DNA of 31,067 nt from CAZGXI01 sp964529715 (GCA_964529715.1 CAZGXI010000047.1:1-31067), one strand, 5' to 3'; positions 23,567-30,952 are shown, numbered from the stretch's first letter. Notes: generated by a model not told the origin, from the sequence alone. Program-made: numbers and translations.

Positions 23567-25756
23567 ATGAAACGCACACTGCTACTGGTTATCACCGCGC
23601 TCCTGCTGTTGAGCGCGGCAGTCCCCGCCTTTGCCGACGGGATCATCATCCCGCCGCCGCCCCCGCCCGGCCCGTTCACCAACCCGGCCTGGCTGACCAT
23701 CCGCTATCACCGCGTGGACGTGACCATCGATAACCAGGTTGCCACCACGCACATCGATCAGGTCTTCGTCAATGAGGGTCAGTTTACCGCCGAGGGGACG
23801 TACCTGTTCCCGCTGCCGCAGGGCGCGACGGTGAGCGAATTCACCATGTGGGTGAACGGCCAGCCGATCCAGCCGCAGATTCTGGAAGCCGACGAGGCCC
23901 GCCGGATTTACAACAACATCGTGCGCCAGATGCGCGACCCCGCGCTGCTGGAATACATCGGCACGAACGCCATCCAGGCGAATGTGTTCCCCATCGGCCC
24001 CGGCGAGGAACGCCGCATCGAGATCGAGTACCAGCAGGTGCTCGACATAGACAACGGACTGGTGCACTACGTCTATCCGCTCAACACCGAACGCTTCAGT
24101 GCCCGTCCATTGGAAGATGTGTCCGTGACGGTCGAGATCGTCTCGAACGACCCCATCCAGGCCGTCTACAGCCCCAGCCACCGCGTCGCCATCGATCAGG
24201 ACGATGATTTCCATGCGCGCGTCGGCTACGAGGATCGCAACGTGCGGCCCGACACCGACTTCAGCCTGTACTACAGTGTGGCTGAAGGCGACATCGACCT
24301 GAACCTGCTGACCTACCGCGAGAGCGCCAACACCAACGGTTTCTTCATGCTGATGGTCGCGCCGCCGGTCGAAGTGGCGGACGAAGAGGTCGTTCCGAAG
24401 GATGTGATTGTGGTGCTGGACCAGTCTGGCAGCATGTTCGGGGACAAGTGGGACCAGGCGCGCGATGCCGTTGCCTACATCCTGGACAACCTCAACCCGG
24501 AGGACCGCTTTAACGTCGTGGTCTTCAGCACCGGCTACCGCGTCTACGCTAACGAACTGCGCGGCCCCGACCGCGCCGACGACGCGGCAGACTGGGTGCG
24601 CGGGCTGGAGGCCATCGGCGGCACCGACATCAACGCCGCACTGACCGCCGCGCTGGACATGGCCGACCCGGATCGCCAGACGGTGATCCTGTTCGTGACC
24701 GACGGCGTGCCCACCGAGGGCGAGACCGAAACGAGCGCCATTCTGGACAACTTCGCCGAGCGCGCCTCGGATAACGTGCGGCTGTTCAGCTTCGGCGTGG
24801 GCGACGACGTGGAGACCTTCCTGCTGGATACGCTGGCGCAGAACCATCACGGGACCAGCAGCTACGTCCGGCCTGACGAGCGCGTGGACGAGGAAGTGGC
24901 CGCGCTTTACAACAAGATCAGCTCGCCCGTGCTGACCAACATCGATCTGGAATTCGACGGCATCATGGTCGAGGAGATGTACCCCGCCGCGCCGCTGCCG
25001 GACCTGTTCGCCGGGTCGCAGCTGATCATCGTCGGGCGCTACCGTGACAGCGCGCAAGGGGCCTCGGTCCGCCTGAGCGGGGAGGTCAACGGCGAGCGCA
25101 TGACCTTCACTTACGACGGCCTGGACTTCCCGGAGGATGCCGGGGGTGGCTCTGGCACCGATGCGGAAGTGTTCATCCCGCGCCTGTGGGCCACGCGCCG
25201 CATCGGGGCGCTGCTGAACGAAATCCGCCTGCACGGGGAAAGCGCCGAACTGGTGGACAGCGTGGTGCGGCTGAGCCTGCGCTACGGCATCATCACGCCC
25301 TACACCTCCTTCCTGATCCAGGAAGACGACATCTTCACGCAAACCGGGATGCAGGGCGCCCGCGAGGAAGCCGCGCAGAGCATGAACTTTCAGGCGCCCG
25401 CCGGGGCCGCTGCCGTAGACGCCGCCGAGGGGATTGGCGGGGCGATGAGCGCCAATGCGCCCGCGCCCATGCCGACGTTGGCCCCGCTGTATAACGCCGC
25501 CGGGGAGGCGCAGGGCTTTGTGGAAACGCGCGAGGTCATCCGCCAGGTGCGCGACAAGACCTTCGTCAACCGCGATGGGGTGTGGATCGACACCGAGTAT
25601 CAGGCCGACACGATGACTCCGACGCCGGTGGTGTTCCTCAGCGACGAGTATTTCGCGCTGGTAGAGGCCAACCCGGCGCTGGGCGACTACTTCGCCCTGG
25701 GTCAGCGCGTGATCGTGGTGATCGACGGCGCGGTTTACGAGGTCGTGGCGGAGTAA
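23567..25756 (+). CDS. Secreted VIT and vWA domain protein
   Basis: 729 residues. A signal peptide (1-23, cleavage after AFA) is followed by a Pro-rich start. A VIT domain (about 42-160: DQVFVNEGQFTAEGTYLFPLP, then NVFPIGPGEERRIEIEY) precedes a vWA domain (about 278-450). The metal-ion site D285-Q-S287-G-S289 is complete, with GGTDINAAL and FVTDGVPTEGE supplying the other ligands. A beta-rich tail and a C-terminal segment (TFVNRDGVWIDTEYQ, then YFALGQRVIVVIDGAVYEV) close the protein. This architecture is that of inter-alpha-trypsin-inhibitor heavy-chain-like proteins and serves protein binding in the envelope. No sortase motif or C-terminal membrane anchor is present. The ATG has GGAG 9 bases upstream; upstream extension lacks a ribosome site and would hide the signal peptide. 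Confidence 0.92.
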   Translation: MKRTLLLVITALLLLSAAVPAFADGIIIPPPPPPGPFTNPAWLTIRYHRVDVTIDNQVATTHIDQVFVNEGQFTAEGTYLFPLPQGATVSEFTMWVNGQPIQPQILEADEARRIYNNIVRQMRDPALLEYIGTNAIQANVFPIGPGEERRIEIEYQQVLDIDNGLVHYVYPLNTERFSARPLEDVSVTVEIVSNDPIQAVYSPSHRVAIDQDDDFHARVGYEDRNVRPDTDFSLYYSVAEGDIDLNLLTYRESANTNGFFMLMVAPPVEVADEEVVPKDVIVVLDQSGSMFGDKWDQARDAVAYILDNLNPEDRFNVVVFSTGYRVYANELRGPDRADDAADWVRGLEAIGGTDINAALTAALDMADPDRQTVILFVTDGVPTEGETETSAILDNFAERASDNVRLFSFGVGDDVETFLLDTLAQNHHGTSSYVRPDERVDEEVAALYNKISSPVLTNIDLEFDGIMVEEMYPAAPLPDLFAGSQLIIVGRYRDSAQGASVRLSGEVNGERMTFTYDGLDFPEDAGGGSGTDAEVFIPRLWATRRIGALLNEIRLHGESAELVDSVVRLSLRYGIITPYTSFLIQEDDIFTQTGMQGAREEAAQSMNFQAPAGAAAVDAAEGIGGAMSANAPAPMPTLAPLYNAAGEAQGFVETREVIRQVRDKTFVNRDGVWIDTEYQADTMTPTPVVFLSDEYFALVEANPALGDYFALGQRVIVVIDGAVYEVVAE

Positions 25757-25768
25757 GGACGGTTTCGG

Positions 25769-25808
25769 GTAAGGACATGGCGTGAGACATGGCATGCCAT
25801 GTCCCTAC
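25769..25808. repeat. Palindromic element with 18-bp perfect core
   Basis: GACATGGCATGCCATGTC (25786-25803) is a perfect palindrome. A wider pairing GGACATGG (25773-25780) with CCATGTCC (25797-25804) is also possible, with GTA and TAC at the outer ends. The form resembles GTAG/CTAC-footed repeats elsewhere in the window. It lies just after the VIT-vWA stop and before the rpmF promoter. Confidence 0.7.
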
Positions 25809-25831
25809 CACTTACGGCGCGAAGCGTTCCC

Positions 25832-25860
25832 TTGACGCCCGCCCTGCCTGCGCTTATAAT
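25832..25860 (+). promoter_or_regulatory. Near-consensus promoter upstream of rpmF
   Basis: TTGACG (25832-25837), a 17-base spacer, and a perfect TATAAT (25855-25860). Transcription would start near 25867, about 83 bases before the rpmF ATG. It is the strongest promoter match in the window. Confidence 0.85.
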
Positions 25861-25875
25861 TTCCACTACTGTGAC

Positions 25876-25903
25876 GCCCGGTGGAGTTGCGCCGGGCCTT
25901 TTT
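25876..25903 (+). terminator. Leader terminator (possible attenuator) before rpmF
   Basis: GCCCGG (25876-25881) pairs with CCGGGC (25892-25897), followed by CTTTTT. The hairpin begins about 10 bases after the expected transcription start. It would stop most transcripts after some 40 bases unless regulated. It could alternatively end read-through from the upstream VIT-vWA gene. Confidence 0.65.
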
Positions 25904-25949
25904 CTGAATCCAATCGCCTGCTCGAAGAACCAATCGCTGGAGAAGTTCG

Positions 25950-26141
25950 ATGGGTCCGCTTCCCAAGAGAAAACACTCCCGCGCCCGGCGGGACCGCCGC
26001 CGCGCGCACGACGCGCTGAACCTGCGCCACCTGGTCCGCTGTGAGAAGTGCGGGGAATACAAGCCGTCGCACTACATCTGCCCGAACTGCGGCAGCTATG
26101 GCGGCGAGGAAATCATCGAAGTCAAGGAAAAAGAAGCCTAG
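25950..26141 (+). CDS. rpmF: 50S ribosomal protein L32
   Basis: 63 residues, a normal L32 length. The basic start MGPLPKRKHSRARRDRRRAHDAL is followed by a zinc ribbon with C-x2-C...C-x2-C (CEKCGEYKPSHYICPNCG), so this is the zinc-binding form. It belongs to the large ribosomal subunit. GGAG lies about 8 bases before the ATG. In many bacteria rpmF precedes plsX, fabH and fabD; here only fabD follows, after a terminator, and no yceD-like gene lies before it. The leader carries a consensus promoter and a terminator hairpin. Confidence 0.97.
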   Translation: MGPLPKRKHSRARRDRRRAHDALNLRHLVRCEKCGEYKPSHYICPNCGSYGGEEIIEVKEKEA

Positions 26142-26168
26142 TTCCGGCGCCGTCGTGAATCACCGCCA

Positions 26169-26198
26169 GCCGTGCCCGTTTCTCTGCACGGCTTTTGG
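26169..26198 (+). terminator. Intrinsic terminator after rpmF
   Basis: GCCGTGC (26169-26175) pairs with GCACGGC (26186-26192), followed by TTTTGG. It separates rpmF from fabD. Confidence 0.75.
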
Positions 26199-26208
26199 TG
26201 TTATAGGT

Positions 26209-26267
26209 ATTCACCGCAAAGGACCCGGCAATTTTGCTTTGCGCGCCTGGCACTCTGTGCGGTGAAT
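26209..26267. repeat. 59-bp palindromic element upstream of fabD
   Basis: ATTCACCGCA (26209-26218) and TGCGGTGAAT (26258-26267) are exact complements, with an inner GCAAAGG...CTTTGCG similarity. It is of the CGCAAAG/CTTTGCG repeat type and ends 8 bases before the fabD ribosome site, so it must lie in the fabD leader or promoter region. Confidence 0.65.
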
Positions 26268-26287
26268 GTTTTCCCGGAGGATCAAAA

Positions 26288-27235
26288 ATGCTCGATTGGA
26301 CGCATACCGCGCTGCTGTTCCCCGGTCAGGGATCGCAGGAGATCGGCATGGGCGCGGAAATCGCCGCTGCCTACCCCGCCGCGCGTGCTGCCTTCGACGA
26401 GGCCGATGCGTTGCTCGGCTTTGCGCTCTCGAAGCTGTGTTGGGAAGGCCCCGCCGAACAACTTGACGACACCATCAACACCCAGCCGGCGCTGTATGTG
26501 ACTGGGATCGCCACGTTGCGCGCACTAGAAGCGGAAGTCGGCCCCGTGCAGCCCGCTTATATGGCTGGGCATAGCCTGGGCGAACTAACCGCGCTGGCGG
26601 CGGCGGGCGCGATGTCCTTTGCCGATGGACTGCGGCTGGTGCGCGAGCGCGGTCGGCTGATGAAGCAGGCGGGCACGCAATCCCCCGGCGCGATGGCCGC
26701 TCTGCTCGGCCTGGACGCGGCGCAGGTGCGCGACCTGTGCGCGCAGGCCGTCGCCGAGACCGGTGGACGGCTGGTTCTGGCAAACGACAACTGCCCCGGC
26801 CAGATCGTTATCTCCGGGGACGAAAACGCGCTGGCACGCGGGCTGGAACTGGCAACCGCCGCCGGAGCCAGACGCGCCGTCAAACTGCCGATCAGTATCG
26901 CCTCGCACTCGCCGCTGATGGCCCCTGCTGCCGGGGAATTCCGCCGCGCGCTGGCAGAGACGGCTTTTCGCGCCCCCCAGGTGCCGGTGATGGGCAATGT
27001 GAACGCCACGCCGCTGATCGATGCGGACGCGATCCGGGAAGAACTCGGCGCGCAGTTAACCTCGCCCGTCCGCTGGACGGAGAGCGTCGAGGCGCTGGCG
27101 CGCGCAGGCGTGACCCGGTATGTCGAACTGGGGCCAAAGGATGTGTTGGTGGGGTTGGTCAAGCGCATCGACCGGGCCGGGGAGCGCGTGGCGGTGAACA
27201 GTGTCGCCGCGCTGCGTGCGTTGGCCCAAAACTGA
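26288..27235 (+). CDS. fabD: Malonyl-CoA:ACP transacylase
   Basis: 315 residues, standard size. LLFPGQGSQEIGMG forms the oxyanion loop. GHSLGE has the nucleophile Ser96, ERGRLM carries Arg121 for the malonyl carboxylate, and ASHSPLM holds the catalytic His near 204. It loads malonyl groups onto acyl carrier protein for fatty-acid synthesis. The ATG at 26288 follows CGGAGGA (26275-26281); an upstream in-frame extension to 26234 lies inside a repeat and is rejected. No other fab gene follows in the window, so the usual fab cluster is broken. Confidence 0.96.
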   Translation: MLDWTHTALLFPGQGSQEIGMGAEIAAAYPAARAAFDEADALLGFALSKLCWEGPAEQLDDTINTQPALYVTGIATLRALEAEVGPVQPAYMAGHSLGELTALAAAGAMSFADGLRLVRERGRLMKQAGTQSPGAMAALLGLDAAQVRDLCAQAVAETGGRLVLANDNCPGQIVISGDENALARGLELATAAGARRAVKLPISIASHSPLMAPAAGEFRRALAETAFRAPQVPVMGNVNATPLIDADAIREELGAQLTSPVRWTESVEALARAGVTRYVELGPKDVLVGLVKRIDRAGERVAVNSVAALRALAQN

Positions 27236-27442
27236 CCTGGGACGTCCGTTTGTGCGTTTGCCACAAAACAGATGGGTTAACCTACATCTAGCGTTGCAGG
27301 GGATAAATCCGTTTAAATGTACGCATGTATTTGTTCTGTTGTCCGAAGAGGCCGTTGATGTTCGCGTACTGTTATTCACCTGTTGATTGTTGGGTAGCCC
27401 GTAAACGGCTTGACTTCGGCGTCTGACACGCTGGAAACCGGG

Positions 27443-27487
27443 GACAGGCGGCCTGTCGGAAACACTCCGCAGGCCGCCTGTCTTTGG
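27443..27487 (+). terminator. Strong terminator hairpin in the fabD-glnA gap
   Basis: GACAGGCGGCCTG (27443-27455) pairs perfectly with CAGGCCGCCTGTC (27470-27482), followed by TTTGG. It lies 208 bases after fabD and 74 before glnA, closer to glnA. It may act as a leader attenuator as well as a fabD terminator. The stretch 27236-27442 holds no gene or clear promoter that I can see. Confidence 0.75.
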
Positions 27488-27527
27488 TATTCAAGGACAA
27501 GGTTCGGAATACCCTGGCCGACCTTGT
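27486..27527 (+). promoter_or_regulatory. Interleaved helices in the glnA leader
   Basis: GGTATTC (27486-27492) pairs with GAATACC (27507-27513), and ACAAGGT (27497-27503) pairs with ACCTTGT (27521-27527). The order A-B-A'-B' allows either a pseudoknot or a switch between two folds. It begins at the end of the terminator stem and stops 20 bases before the glnA AGGAGG site. Confidence 0.45.
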
Positions 27528-27560
27528 GCAGAGTTCAATGATTTTTAGGAGGCTCAAACC

Positions 27561-28904
27561 ATGATGGACGATAAGGGTGTTCTCAAGGATGTTAAAGATC
27601 GCGGCGTTCGCTTTGTCGAAATGCAATTTGTGGACGTCTTGGGCGCTGCCAAGAGCTTGACCCTTCCGGTGAGCCAACTGGAAGAGGCGCTGGATCGCGG
27701 CGTGTGGTTTGATGGCTCCTCGATCCAGGGATTTGCCCGTATTCAAGAGTCCGACATGTTCCTGCGCCCGGACGCGCGTTCTTACCGCGTGTTGCCCTGG
27801 ACCGGCGGCGACGTCCCGCTGCGGGCGCGCATCATCTGCGACGTGTACAGTCCTGACGGCACGCCGTTCGAGGGCGATCCGCGTTACGTGCTGCGGCGTA
27901 TGGTCGAGAAGGCTGCTGCGCTGGGCTTTACTTACAACGTCGGGCCGGAACTGGAATTCTTCTTGCTGCGCAGGAACGGCGATATTGCCCGTGCGGTTCC
28001 GCATGATGTGGGCGGCTACTTCGACTTCTCGCCCAATGATGAGGCCCAGCGCGTTCGTTCCGACATTGCAGAGGCATTGTTGGCGCTCAAGATTAACGTT
28101 GAGATGGAGCATCATGAAGTCGCCGTTGGGCAGCACGAGATCGACTTCCGCTACTCCGACGCGCTGCACACGGCAGATAACGCCATCACGTTCAAGTACA
28201 CCGTTAAGGGCATCGCGGCCAAGTACGGTCTGCTCGCCACCTTCATGCCCAAGCCGGTCTTCGGCATCAACGGCAGCGGGATGCACTGTCATCAGAGCCT
28301 GGCGGATAAGAACAGCGGCGATAGCCGCTTCTACGACGCCGCCGGCGAACCCTTCAAGCTCTCGCTGATCGCCAGGCAGTTCGTGGCTGGGCAGCTTCAC
28401 CACGCGCGCGCGCTGGCCGCCGTCGTTGCCCCCACCGTCAACAGCTACAAGCGGCTGACCCCCGGCTACGAAGCGCCGGTGTACATCTGCTGGGCGCAGC
28501 GCAACCGTTCTGCGCTCATCCGCGTCCCGCGCTACAGTCCGGGCCGCGAACAGGCCACGCGCGTCGAATTGCGCTTTCCCGACCCCTCGGCCAACCCGTA
28601 CCTGGCGTTCGCCGTCATGCTGGCAGCAGGGCTGGACGGCATCGAGAAGAAGATGACCCCGCCTGCGCCCGTCACTGACGATGTGTATGAGTGGGACGAG
28701 ACCGAGCGTCAGGCGCACGGCGTGGGCACGCTGCCAGGTAGTCTGCGGGAAGCCCTGGACGAGATGATCCAGAGCAAGCTGGTGCGCGAAACGTTGGGCG
28801 AACACGTCTTTGAGGCATACGTGCAGGCCAAGACCCTAGAATGGGATGAGTATCGCACGCATGTCAGCGAGTGGGAACGCGAACGCTATATGGAAGTCGC
28901 CTGA
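27561..28904 (+). CDS. glnA: Glutamine synthetase, class I alpha type
   Basis: 447 residues, the GSI-alpha length. Active-site blocks include WFDGSSIQGF (49-58), GPELEFFLL, INGSGMHCHQSL, the NSYKRLTPGYEAP loop, NRSALIRVPRY and ELRFPDPSANPYLAF. It makes glutamine from glutamate, ammonia and ATP in the cytoplasm. R60 in GFARIQESDM corresponds to the Arg62 that mediates feedback control in Bacillus. The adenylylation tyrosine loop of GSI-beta enzymes is absent, so control is probably by feedback and leader RNA. AGGAGG (27547-27552) precedes ATGATG; the first ATG is used. A terminator follows. Confidence 0.97.
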   Translation: MMDDKGVLKDVKDRGVRFVEMQFVDVLGAAKSLTLPVSQLEEALDRGVWFDGSSIQGFARIQESDMFLRPDARSYRVLPWTGGDVPLRARIICDVYSPDGTPFEGDPRYVLRRMVEKAAALGFTYNVGPELEFFLLRRNGDIARAVPHDVGGYFDFSPNDEAQRVRSDIAEALLALKINVEMEHHEVAVGQHEIDFRYSDALHTADNAITFKYTVKGIAAKYGLLATFMPKPVFGINGSGMHCHQSLADKNSGDSRFYDAAGEPFKLSLIARQFVAGQLHHARALAAVVAPTVNSYKRLTPGYEAPVYICWAQRNRSALIRVPRYSPGREQATRVELRFPDPSANPYLAFAVMLAAGLDGIEKKMTPPAPVTDDVYEWDETERQAHGVGTLPGSLREALDEMIQSKLVRETLGEHVFEAYVQAKTLEWDEYRTHVSEWERERYMEVA

Positions 28905-28950
28905 TCCTGCCAGGCGTTTTTCGCAAACAGAGGCTTTCATCGTAGCATTT

Positions 28951-28985
28951 GGAGCCGGCTGTGGGTTAGCCGGCTCCGGTGTTTT
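28951..28985 (+). terminator. Intrinsic terminator of glnA
   Basis: GGAGCCGGC (28951-28959) pairs with GCCGGCTCC (28969-28977), then GGTGTTTTCC. It lies in the gap between convergent glnA and the TrkA-type gene; 28986-29109 shows nothing else I can support. Confidence 0.8.
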
Positions 28986-29109
28986 CCCGACTTGGCCGTG
29001 CAAGCCGATGGGTGTTTCGGCCCTGACCCTCACGCTGCCGGCCCTCCGCATCTTGCAGGTGCTCTCTCGGTCGCTGCCGCCGGGGATCGGCAAAGCGCGT
29101 GCGGCAACG

Positions 29110-29784
29110 CTACCCGGTCGCGCCCAGCAGCGCGACCAACTGGCCTGCTTGCGCCGTGTGGACAACGGCCAACACTTCATCGCCCGCTTCCAGCACTGTC
29201 TGCCCATGTGGGAGCACCAGCCGCCCCTGGCGGATAATGGCCGCCAGCACACATTCAGTGGGCAGCCTGAGATCGCGCACGGCCTGGCCAACGGCGAGCG
29301 CATTGGGGTGGACTTTTTCCTCAACCAGCGCATACTGTCCCCGGCGCAACTTAAGCAGCGTCGTCATGTCTCCCAGAGACATTTCCTCCAGGATCAGGCG
29401 CGCCATCAGGTCGGCCTGGTTCAGCGCCACGTCTACGCCCATCTCGTGGGTGAACATCCAGGCATTGCGCGGGTTGTTCACCCGGGCGATGACGCGCGGC
29501 GCGTGGAACTCGAAGCGCGCCAGGCTGGCGATGGTCAGGTTGGTTTCGTCTGCCCCGGTGACGACCGCCACGACATGAGCCTGCCGGATGCCGGCGCTTT
29601 CCAGCACATCTGGCTCAGTCCCATTGCCAATCCGAATCGCCTCGGCAGGTAAATCGCGCTGGAGGGTCGGCAGCTCTTCCGGGCGCACCTCAATCACGGT
29701 GGCGCGATGGCCTTCGTTCAACAGCAGTGCGGCCAGGTAAGCGCCTACCCTGCCGCCGCCCACAATGAGCACAAACATCGGCAT
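29110..29784 (-). CDS. TrkA/KtrA-type RCK potassium-channel regulator
   Basis: 224 residues. An RCK_N Rossmann domain (1-120) has the nucleotide motif VGGGRVGAYLA (8-18), and E32 at the end of strand 2 favours NAD(H). NGTEPDVLESAGI and VTGADETNL are typical of TrkA-N. An RCK_C domain (about 140-220) follows. It gates a Trk/Ktr-type K+ uptake protein in response to nucleotides. GGAGG sits six bases before the ATG at 29782-29784, the better of two near starts. No trkH/ktrB gene is in the window, so its membrane partner is elsewhere. Confidence 0.92.
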   Translation of the reverse strand: MPMFVLIVGGGRVGAYLAALLLNEGHRATVIEVRPEELPTLQRDLPAEAIRIGNGTEPDVLESAGIRQAHVVAVVTGADETNLTIASLARFEFHAPRVIARVNNPRNAWMFTHEMGVDVALNQADLMARLILEEMSLGDMTTLLKLRRGQYALVEEKVHPNALAVGQAVRDLRLPTECVLAAIIRQGRLVLPHGQTVLEAGDEVLAVVHTAQAGQLVALLGATG

Positions 29785-29809
29785 CCCTCTCCTCCTTCCT
29801 ACTGCCCCC

Positions 29810-29988
29810 TGTGCAGGTTCAAAAACGACCGTGTCAGCCCCGGTTGCCAGGGGGCATCCCCCGGCGAAGTTCGCAAAGTCCGCTTCAGTGGACTGGAAAC
29901 GCAGGTCGGGCAGCGGCTGTCAGTCCACTTCAGTGGACTTTACATCCGTAGCCGGGGATTTCAGTTCCCGGCGCTCAAAACCTGCACA
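29810..29988. repeat. Hairpin array bounded by 10-bp inverted repeats
   Basis: TGTGCAGGTT (29810-29819) and AACCTGCACA (29979-29988) are perfect complements. Between them are four hairpins. One is GCC-a-GGGGG/CCCCCGGC (29846-29865). Three others share a TTCA loop with different stems: AGTCCGC/GTGGACT (29877-29894), AGTCCAC/GTGGACT (29922-29939), and GCCGGGGAT/GTTCCCGGC (29951-29972, two wobble pairs). The last has GTAGC/GCTC feet (29949-29977), like the 27-bp palindromes. No reading frame with a ribosome site is present. Confidence 0.75.
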
Positions 29989-30226
29989 TCGCCTATACTG
30001 TCACCCTAGCTTCCCTGCGTTCTCAGGGCAGTGGCATCTCCGGCAAGGGCAACACCGCCCGGCAGCATTGCGATCGGCGGTCCGGCAGGTCACAACGGCG
30101 ACCGTTGATCAACCTCAACGGCTATGTTGATTCTACCGCCATCGGTGTCCAGGCAGAAGTGCCTGGGCAAAGGCCGACCAATGTTCGGGTAAAAATGAGA
30201 GGCTTCTGAGCGTGTTGCCTACCTGC
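29989..30226. other. Rest of the trkA-type/sulfite-oxidase gap, with further small hairpins
   Basis: No gene is visible. Hairpins are CCCTG/CAGGG (30013-30028), CCGTTGA/TCAACGG (30103-30122) and CCAGGCA-GAAG-TGCCTGG (30149-30166). The last again has a four-base loop. The whole gap between the two genes is 544 bases, the longest in the window. Confidence 0.55.
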
Positions 30227-30256
30227 TTGCCAGCCGTCCCGACTCCCGGCTATACT
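30227..30256 (+). promoter_or_regulatory. Promoter of the sulfite-oxidase-like gene
   Basis: TTGCCA (30227-30232), an 18-base spacer, and TATACT (30251-30256), the same -10 as for the FHA and MoxR genes. The start codon lies 73 bases downstream. Confidence 0.6.
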
Positions 30257-30328
30257 GATTAAGTTCCTCTCTTTTGTTATCGGAAATGCACATCGAGGCT
30301 GTTACAGCATCAGAACGCGAGGGGCGTC

Positions 30329-30952
30329 ATGTTGAAGAATTTTATGAACCGCCGTGAGGAAGAGCGGCGTGTCCGATCAGAAGGGCGGTTGCCGCCAGGA
30401 CAGGTGCTTACCCAAAAATTTCCCGTCCTGCACTATGGCCCCGTGCCACCGTTCAATGAGGCCACGTGGGATTTGCGCGTCTTCGGCGAAGTCGAAAACG
30501 AGATGCGTTGGACCTGGCAGGAATTCCAGGCGCTGCCCACCGTGCAGATCACGACGGACATTCACTGCGTCACCGGTTGGAGCAAGTTCGATACCACCTG
30601 GGAAGGCCCGCGCTTCCGCGATTTTATCCGGTTGTTTGGGGTCAAACCGACGGCGCGCTACGTGATCGCCCACTGCGAATACGGCTTCACGACCAACCTG
30701 CCGCTGGAAGAAATGTTGGGTGACGAGGTGTTACTGGCTTGGAAATACGACGGTAAACTCCTCGACCCGGATCATGGCTTTCCACTGCGCCTGCTGGCGC
30801 CCAAGCTCTACTTCTGGAAGAGCGCCAAGTGGCTGCGCGGCCTGGAGTTCAGCGCCGAAGATGCCCCCGGTTTTTGGGAACAGGCCGGGTATCACAATCA
30901 CGGCGATCCCTGGAAAGAGGAACGCTATCAGCCGCGTGTGGCGCGACTCTAG
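30329..30952 (+). CDS. Sulfite-oxidase-fold molybdopterin oxidoreductase
   Basis: 207 residues, matching the small stand-alone family often called sulfite oxidase-like or YuiH. The molybdenum ligand is C80 in DIHCVTGWS. HCEYGFTTNLPLEEM, then DHGFPLRLLAPKLYFWKSAKW are the family's cofactor-binding blocks. No heme, signal peptide or dimerisation domain is present, so it is probably cytoplasmic. Its substrate is unknown. GAGGGG lies just before the ATG. It stands alone between two hairpin clusters; no molybdenum-cofactor gene or MsrQ-like partner is nearby. Confidence 0.92.
   Translation: MLKNFMNRREEERRVRSEGRLPPGQVLTQKFPVLHYGPVPPFNEATWDLRVFGEVENEMRWTWQEFQALPTVQITTDIHCVTGWSKFDTTWEGPRFRDFIRLFGVKPTARYVIAHCEYGFTTNLPLEEMLGDEVLLAWKYDGKLLDPDHGFPLRLLAPKLYFWKSAKWLRGLEFSAEDAPGFWEQAGYHNHGDPWKEERYQPRVARL

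Noticed and set aside
23582..25795. 737-residue minus-strand frame opposite the VIT-vWA gene
   Set aside because: His/Val/Arg-rich product with no domain; the plus strand has a signal peptide and complete metal site.
27236..27560. Known glutamine riboswitch upstream of glnA
   Set aside because: I could not find the conserved core of that motif; only unassigned helices are present.
28836..29333. 165-residue minus-strand frame in the glnA/trkA-type gap
   Set aside because: It overlaps the end of glnA, a terminator and the RCK gene in another frame, and has no recognisable features.
29810..29830. tRNA T-arm-like GGTTCAAAA
   Set aside because: No matching acceptor, D or anticodon stems can be drawn around it.
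29810..29988. CRISPR array
   Set aside because: The repeated units are palindromes with irregular spacing and differing stems, there is no constant direct repeat of 24-40 bases, and no cas gene is near.
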